This document shows, in pieces, positions 5,873 to 9,472 of a DNA stretch of 9,472 nucleotides. The stretch lies in contig JAOZMA010000051.1 in the NCBI GenBank assembly GCA_029934555.1, positions 1,438 to 10,909 on the forward strand, in the 5' to 3' direction. The notes below the pieces were generated by a model. That model was not told the origin of the DNA and made no database searches. It worked only from the letters and a program-made list of their open reading frames with translations. How positions within the stretch are numbered: the stretch's first letter is position 1; every line of letters begins with the position of its first letter. The DNA comes from Acidimicrobiia bacterium (GTDB taxonomy: Bacteria > Actinomycetota > Acidimicrobiia > Spongiisociales > UBA5794). A program made the position numbers and the translations under genes.

Positions 5873-6985
5873 ATGACCGAGACCGACGCGGCCACATCTG
5901 AAGACCATTCCGTTCCCCAGCGGACCAAGCAACCGCTGTGGAAGCGGCTACTCCGGGCCGGTGTGACGATCCTCGTTCTCGTCCTCGTGTTCGGTTTCGT
6001 CCTTCCGAAACTCGCCGACTACCGGGCCGTCGCCGACCACATCGGTGACATCGAGCCGATCCAGTGGCTGCTCCTTGCGGTCTTCGCCGGGTGGTTCCTG
6101 GTCGCCTACGTGTTCGTGTTCATGTCAACGCTGCCGGGACTCCGCTTCCGGGAGGGGTTCGTCGTTCAGACAACCGCTACCGCGATCAACAACTCACTCC
6201 CCGCCGGCGGCGCTATCGCTCTCCCGGTCACCTACTCACAGTTCCTCTCGTGGGGCTTCACCCCTGAGGCCGTCACGGCTGCCTTGATCACCGCAGGGGT
6301 GTGGGATCAGCTCGCGCGTCTGGCGTTGCCGGTTCTGTCGGTCGCTGCGATCGCCCTCACGGGTGAGGCACTCTGGTGGATGTGGCTCGTCTCCCTCGCC
6401 GGCATCGTTGTCGTGGTTGGAGCGGTGTTGCTCATCTCCCTCGTCCTGCGCTCGGAATCGGCCGCCGTCGCACTCGGAAACTGGCTGAACGGGATCGTCA
6501 ACTGGGGACTCAAGAAGATCAAGCGCGATCCGATCGACGCCGTCGCTGCAACGCTCAAGTTCCGGGACAACGTTCGCCATGTCGCTCAGTACCGGTGGAA
6601 GTGGGTGACCGCCGCAACGGTCGCGAACCATGCATCGATGGCGGCGCTGTTCGTTGTGTCGCTGAGGGCGGTCGGCGTGTCGAGTGACGACGTGTCGTTA
6701 CCGTGGCTGCTCCTCGGATTCTCACTGGGGCGCCTGCTCGTGATGATCCCTGTGAGTCCGGGTGGCCTCGGTCTCGTTGATCTCGGATTCATCGGGTTGG
6801 TCTCGCTCGGGTGGGGCGCAGGAGCCGACGCCAATCTCATCTCAGCCGGGGTGCTCCTCTACCGGGCGCTGTCGTTCCTGCCGCCGATCCTGATCGGTCT
6901 CGCATCGTGGGTCTTCTGGAGGGCGAATCGGAGTTGGCGCCGGGATTGGCACGTCGAGCGCCGAGGCGACGTCGCCGCGACCTGA
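5873..6985 (+). CDS. LPG-synthase-like/UPF0104 (YbhN/AglD-type) multi-pass membrane protein
   Basis: 370 aa. ATG at 5873 is preferred because upstream in-frame codons lie inside the dehydrogenase gene. The charged N-terminus (1-27) is followed by about eight hydrophobic segments, roughly at 30-46, 64-86, 99-125, 133-162, 165-192, 245-267, 276-312 and 320-348. Family marks of the lysylphosphatidylglycerol synthase transmembrane region are NNSLPAGGAIALPVTY (106-121), PGGLGLVDLGF (296-306) and YRALSFLPP (330-338). There is no C-terminal aminoacyl-transferase domain, so it is not a complete MprF. Proteins of this reduced form are thought to act as flippases or in lipid/glycolipid transfer, mostly untested. 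It follows the dehydrogenase by 22 nt in the same direction, so the pair probably shares a transcript. The C-terminus is Arg-rich (RANRSWRRDWHVERR), as expected for a cytoplasmic tail. Confidence 0.88.
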   Translation: MTETDAATSEDHSVPQRTKQPLWKRLLRAGVTILVLVLVFGFVLPKLADYRAVADHIGDIEPIQWLLLAVFAGWFLVAYVFVFMSTLPGLRFREGFVVQTTATAINNSLPAGGAIALPVTYSQFLSWGFTPEAVTAALITAGVWDQLARLALPVLSVAAIALTGEALWWMWLVSLAGIVVVVGAVLLISLVLRSESAAVALGNWLNGIVNWGLKKIKRDPIDAVAATLKFRDNVRHVAQYRWKWVTAATVANHASMAALFVVSLRAVGVSSDDVSLPWLLLGFSLGRLLVMIPVSPGGLGLVDLGFIGLVSLGWGAGADANLISAGVLLYRALSFLPPILIGLASWVFWRANRSWRRDWHVERRGDVAAT

Positions 6986-7064
6986 ACCGCCGATTCTCTT
7001 TCCGCGGGCTGGGTGCGCCGCCGGCGAGGACTGCAACCCTGGGTACGCGTTTTCTTGGGGGGGG
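6986..7064. other. Convergent intergenic spacer with G8 homopolymer
   Basis: 79 bp between the ends of two convergent genes. It contains the palindrome CGCCGGCG and a run of eight G (7057-7064) directly abutting the Yip1 gene stop. I see no hairpin followed by a T-run on either strand, so an intrinsic terminator cannot be supported. The G run is a likely site of length error in sequencing or replication, but it lies outside both reading frames. Confidence 0.5.
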
Positions 7065-7631
7065 TTAGAAGATGGCGGCGATGAGGAGCGTGACCGCCTG
7101 CTGGAGGAGGATCCAGACCAGCCACCCTCCGATCGCCGTTCCGATCGCCCTTCCCGTCGAGAAGTCGAGGCCCTCGCGGATCGCGACCACCGACGCGACA
7201 AGCACCCACACCGCTGCCACCGGCCCGAGGTATGGGATCACTCCGATGACCCGCGGAGCCTGAGCGAACCCGAGGACACGGAGCATCTCTCCCACGTCGG
7301 TCGTACCTTTGAAGATCCTCCCACCGACGAACGACGTGGTCACGGCCCAGACGATCCAGCCCAGGACGGCGAAAAGCACACCGAGACCTACGACGAAGAA
7401 GATGCCACCACCATCGGGAATCGGGAAGTCGCCGAGTCCCATCCATCGTCGAGCCCCACTCCATAGATCCCCGCCTGCGGTGTTCTCGAAGCCGATCCAT
7501 GAGCCGACCGCTGCCAGGGCATTGGCCACGACGACCACAACGAGAGCTTGCCGGGTCATGCTCGTCGTGCTCTCAGCGCGGTCGTAGAACTCGGGATCGA
7601 GTGCCGCAGCGCGGATCATGTTGCGTATCAA
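7065..7631 (-). CDS. Yip1-family integral membrane protein
   Basis: 188 aa if read from TTG at 7631-7629. This start is favoured because GGGAGGAAG (7643-7635) puts GGAGG 6 nt before it; the ATG at 7619 lies 18 nt from that site and would remove four residues. The N-terminus (MIRNMIRAAALDPEFYDRAE) resembles bacterial Yip1-domain proteins, which often open with an 'RA...LD...Y/F' amphipathic helix. Five hydrophobic segments follow, at about 28-45, 77-100, 121-134, 137-152 and 162-185. GEMLRVLGFAQAPRVIGVI (114-132) and GLDFSTGRAI (154-163) match the family's usual pattern. The cellular role of bacterial Yip1-like proteins is poorly known; a membrane-organising or transport-accessory role is speculation. 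It lies 37 nt downstream of the dehalogenase on the same strand and is probably co-transcribed with it. Confidence 0.82.
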   Translation of the reverse strand: MIRNMIRAAALDPEFYDRAESTTSMTRQALVVVVVANALAAVGSWIGFENTAGGDLWSGARRWMGLGDFPIPDGGGIFFVVGLGVLFAVLGWIVWAVTTSFVGGRIFKGTTDVGEMLRVLGFAQAPRVIGVIPYLGPVAAVWVLVASVVAIREGLDFSTGRAIGTAIGGWLVWILLQQAVTLLIAAIF

Positions 7632-7668
7632 GGGCTTCCTCCCGGAGGACGCACGAACGATAGGGGTC

Positions 7669-8517
7669 TTACCGGTTCTCGATCCATCGACGAAGTGCTT
7701 CACCGATCTCGTCGGGTGAGTCTTCCTGAATGAAGTGGGTTCCAGCAACGCTCACTTCGGTCTGGTTCGGCCAGCCGCGGCAGAACTCGCGCGCTGGACC
7801 CACGAGAATCGCCCCCGGATCCGCGTCGATGAAGAGCTTCGGGACATCGCTCTCCGAGAGCCATCGTCCGTAGTCATCAACGATGACGGCGACGTCCGCC
7901 GGCTCTCCATCGATCGGGATCTCCCGCGGCCACGTCAGCGTGGGCCTCCGATCCTCTCCCGGATTCTGGAACGGCCGCCGGTACTCATCCATCTCGTTGT
8001 CGCTGAGGTCGCGCACCACGGAAGCAGGCAAGATTCGTTCCACGAACACGTTCTTCTCGAGCACGATCTCTTCACCGGACGAAGACCTCATCGCCTGGAA
8101 TATCGGCTTTGAAAGCTCCGGCCAGTCGCTCCAAGCGACCGGGCTCACGATCGCCTCCATGTATGCGATGCCGGCGACCGCGTCACGGTGCCGGTTCGCC
8201 CAGTCGAAGCCGAGAGCCGAACCCCAGTCGTGGACGACCAACGTCACAGCGTCCTCGACGCCGACCGATTCGAGGAAGGCGTCGAGATACCGCCGGTGGT
8301 CGATGAAGCGGTACTCGAGGTCATGGACCTTGTCCGAGTCTCCCATGCCGATCAGGTCTGGAACGATGCATCGCCCCAGGTCAGCAACGTGGGGGATCAC
8401 GTTCCTCCACAGGTACGACGACGTGGGATTCCCGTGGAGGAAAACGATCGGGTCGCCCTCCCCCACGTCGATGTAGGCCATCTCCGAATCGAGGACTTCT
8501 ACGCGGTGTTTCTCCAT
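7669..8517 (-). CDS. dhaA: Haloalkane dehalogenase, subfamily HLD-II (DhaA/LinB-like)
   Basis: 282 aa alpha/beta-hydrolase that should cleave carbon-halogen bonds of haloalkanes with water, giving alcohol, halide and a proton; cytoplasmic, no signal peptide. ATG at 8517 follows AGGAGGAGG closely. The catalytic pentad of HLD-II enzymes is complete: HGNPTSSYLWRN with halide-binding N30, nucleophile D97 and halide-binding W98 in HDWGSALGFDWA, acid E121 in the YMEAIVSP segment, and base H261 in GTHFIQEDSPDEIG. Spacings agree with Rhodococcus DhaA (N41, D106, W107, E130, H272) within two residues. IVPDLIGMGDSDK and GEPADVAVIVDDY also match the group. Length is close to DhaA (293 aa). Similar folds include Renilla luciferase-like proteins, but no cofactor context suggests that here. 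The substrate range cannot be predicted. It precedes the Yip1-family gene and is divergent from the ComB-like gene. Confidence 0.92.
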   Translation of the reverse strand: MEKHRVEVLDSEMAYIDVGEGDPIVFLHGNPTSSYLWRNVIPHVADLGRCIVPDLIGMGDSDKVHDLEYRFIDHRRYLDAFLESVGVEDAVTLVVHDWGSALGFDWANRHRDAVAGIAYMEAIVSPVAWSDWPELSKPIFQAMRSSSGEEIVLEKNVFVERILPASVVRDLSDNEMDEYRRPFQNPGEDRRPTLTWPREIPIDGEPADVAVIVDDYGRWLSESDVPKLFIDADPGAILVGPAREFCRGWPNQTEVSVAGTHFIQEDSPDEIGEALRRWIENR

Positions 8518-8571
8518 GGGCCTCCTCCTGCGCTGAGAGTAGGCGATAGAACGGGGCGGTAGCATCGACCC
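8518..8571. promoter_or_regulatory. Short divergent promoter region, dehalogenase versus ComB-like gene
   Basis: Only 54 bp separate the two divergent start codons, so both promoters must lie here or overlap the coding regions. On the minus strand AGGAGGAGG before the dehalogenase is a strong ribosome site. On the plus strand no good ribosome site precedes the GTG at 8572 (only GGGGCGG about 12 nt upstream), so leaderless translation is possible. TAGAAC (8547-8552) is a weak -10-like hexamer without a -35 partner. Confidence 0.35.
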
Positions 8572-9264
8572 GTGGCCACTCCCAAAATCACCCGACGCTC
8601 GCTCCTCACGGGCACACACGATGTGTCGGGACCGATCATCGTAATCGACACCTTCCGCGCGTTCACCACAGCGGCGTTCCTCCTCGACCGTGGCGTGGAT
8701 CGAATCGTGCTCGTAGAGACCCTCAACGAGGCGCGCGATAGGTCCCGCTCGACCCCGGATTCGATCCTGTGTGGAGAGGAAGAAGGGCGCAGGCCCGACG
8801 ACTTCGATCTCGGGAACTCCCCGGTCGAAACCGAGCGTCATCCAGATCCTGCAGATCGCGTCGTCGTCATGCGGACATCATCCGGCACACGCAGCGTCGT
8901 GAGCGCCCTTCGATCCGGAGCTGATCCCGTCTACGCCGCGAGCCTCGTTGTCGCCGGAGCCACAGCGTCTGCAGTTCGTGACCGGACACACGTCACGATC
9001 GTGGCGTCGGGGCTCAGTGGCGTCACGATCGCCGATGAGGACGAGGAGACCGCAGGTCTCATCGAGGACCGTCTTCTTCGGCAACTCGACGACCCGTACC
9101 GCATCGACCGCATCCGGTCCGGAACTGGCGCCGAACGCCTCAGCACCACCCCGTGGATCGACCCGAGTGATCTAGACCGATGCCTGGAAGTCGACCGCTT
9201 CAACTTCGCCATGCGAGTGGAGTTGGAGAAGGGGGTAGCGGTTCTTCGTCGCGAAGACGTCTGA
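8572..9264 (+). CDS. comB: ComB-like 2-phosphosulfolactate phosphatase family protein
   Basis: 230 aa from GTG at 8572. Family marks of ComB (PF04029) occur in order: VIDTFRAFTTAAFLL (24-38), GEEEGRRPDDFDLGNSP (68-84), MRTSSGTRSVVSAL (100-113) at the usual MTTTNGT position, YAASLVVAGATASAV (121-135), and an acidic segment ADEDEETAGLIEDRL (154-168). ComB is a Mg-dependent phosphatase that removes phosphate from 2-phosphosulfolactate, known from coenzyme M synthesis in methanogens; bacterial homologues are widespread, often without the rest of that pathway, and their role may differ. No sulfolactate or coenzyme M gene is in the window. The length agrees with the family (about 230-245 aa). It stands alone, divergent from the dehalogenase, and is followed by heptamer repeats. 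Family assignment is firm; the physiological substrate is not. Confidence 0.85.
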   Translation: MATPKITRRSLLTGTHDVSGPIIVIDTFRAFTTAAFLLDRGVDRIVLVETLNEARDRSRSTPDSILCGEEEGRRPDDFDLGNSPVETERHPDPADRVVVMRTSSGTRSVVSALRSGADPVYAASLVVAGATASAVRDRTHVTIVASGLSGVTIADEDEETAGLIEDRLLRQLDDPYRIDRIRSGTGAERLSTTPWIDPSDLDRCLEVDRFNFAMRVELEKGVAVLRREDV

Positions 9265-9270
9265 GTCGCC

Positions 9271-9291
9271 AGACACCAGTCCCCAGTCCCG
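9271..9291 (+). repeat. Three degenerate tandem heptamers, AGACACC/AGTCCCN type
   Basis: Units are AGACACC (9271-9277), AGTCCCC (9278-9284) and AGTCCCG (9285-9291), starting 6 nt after the ComB-like stop. The first equals the heptamer repeated at 659-679. The 13-mer CCAGTCCCCAGTC (9276-9288) is the exact reverse complement of 735-747, so both heptamer families of the left control region meet here in one tract. Confidence 0.7.
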
Positions 9292-9322
9292 AGCCATGAG
9301 CAGGACCCGGAACCGCCTACCG

Positions 9323-9394
9323 AATACGGACTACGGACTACGGACCACGGACTACGGACTACGGACTACGGACTACTACGGACTACGGACTACG
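9323..9394 (+). repeat. Tandem heptamer array ACTACGG, about ten units
   Basis: AATACGG (9323-9329) is followed by ACTACGG units at 9330, 9337, 9351, 9358, 9365, 9375 and 9382, with one ACCACGG variant at 9344 and a final truncated unit at 9389-9394. A 3-nt ACT insertion (9372-9374) breaks the 7-nt phase once, as expected from slippage. There are no spacers, so it is a simple tandem array. Heptanucleotide short tandem repeats are known from cyanobacteria and other bacteria; their function is unsettled. Confidence 0.9.
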
Positions 9395-9434
9395 TCTGGC
9401 TCAAGATTCACCCCCGAAATTCCGATACGTACCA

Positions 9435-9472
9435 ATGCGATGGAAAAAGAGACGCGACGAGGGTGCGACCCG
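9435..9472 (+). CDS. Possible start of a further gene, cut by the window edge
   Basis: An ATG at 9435 opens a frame reading MRWKKRRDEGAT to the window end. No clear ribosome site precedes it. A second ATG at 9440 in another frame reads MEKETRRGCD, and no evidence separates the two. An MRW opening followed by basic residues is reminiscent of YpfJ-type neutral zinc metallopeptidases, but a dozen residues are far too few to claim this. Confidence 0.2.
   Translation, partial: MRWKKRRDEGAT

Noticed and set aside
7057..7064. G8 run as sign of a frameshift in the Yip1-family gene
   Set aside because: The run lies just beyond the stop codon, and the encoded protein ends naturally after its last membrane segment.
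7632..7748. Longer Yip1-family protein starting inside the dehalogenase gene
   Set aside because: The added segment is antiparallel to no gene but overlaps the dehalogenase 3' end in another frame, lacks family similarity, and a good ribosome site marks 7631.
8518..8841. Longer dehalogenase starting inside the ComB-like gene
   Set aside because: The extra residues precede a complete HLD-II N-terminus and lie antisense to the conserved ComB motifs; ATG 8517 has AGGAGGAGG before it.
9243..9257. Hairpin TCTTCG-TCG-CGAAGA as terminator of the ComB-like gene
   Set aside because: The 6-bp stem lies inside the coding end and is not followed by a T-run.
9323..9394. CRISPR array
   Set aside because: The 7-nt units abut directly, with no spacers and no cas genes nearby.

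Overview
The window looks like a chromosomal segment of a high-G+C monoderm bacterium, most likely an actinobacterium. This rests on the G/C-rich third codon positions, the use of GTG and TTG starts, an MprA/TcrX-like response regulator, and an ABC efflux operon that combines a Cys-rich lipoprotein with a membrane-anchored adaptor carrying peptidoglycan-binding domains, a combination typical of Actinobacteria. An Acidimicrobiia-type lineage is plausible but is only inference. No rRNA, tRNA, insertion sequence or CRISPR array was seen.

Layout. (1) 1-590, minus strand: 5' part of an OmpR-family response regulator cut by the window edge; its sensor kinase is expected further left. (2) 591-853: divergent control region with a good promoter for the rightward operon, three copies of a 12-mer (TCAGGCTCTTCT-like) placed as transcription factor sites, and degenerate 7-nt tandem repeats. 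(3) 854-4978, plus strand: four overlapping genes encoding a lipoprotein, a periplasmic-adaptor-like protein with two peptidoglycan-binding modules, a MacB/LolD-type ATPase and a MacB/FtsX-type permease. This is a MacAB-like tripartite pump or extracytoplasmic-stress ABC system rebuilt for a cell without an outer membrane. (4) 4990-6985, plus strand: a short-chain dehydrogenase and an LPG-synthase/UPF0104-like multi-pass membrane protein, closely spaced behind the permease and perhaps co-transcribed. (5) 7065-8517, minus strand: a haloalkane dehalogenase with all five catalytic and halide-binding residues, followed by a Yip1-family membrane protein. (6) 8572-9264, plus strand, divergent from the dehalogenase: a ComB-like 2-phosphosulfolactate phosphatase homologue. 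(7) 9265-9472: two heptanucleotide repeat tracts and possibly the first codons of another gene.

How it fits together. The clearest system is region 1-4978. The response regulator probably senses envelope stress through an unseen kinase and controls both itself and the lipoprotein-adaptor-ABC operon through the shared 12-mers; the ABC proteins, adaptor and lipoprotein probably act together at the membrane/cell-wall interface. The remaining genes are metabolic or membrane genes without an obvious link to the pump. The least explained features are the 12-mer and heptamer architecture of the control region, the two-repeat Cys lipoprotein, the doubled adaptor, and heptamer families shared between the two intergenic regions about 8.5 kb apart.
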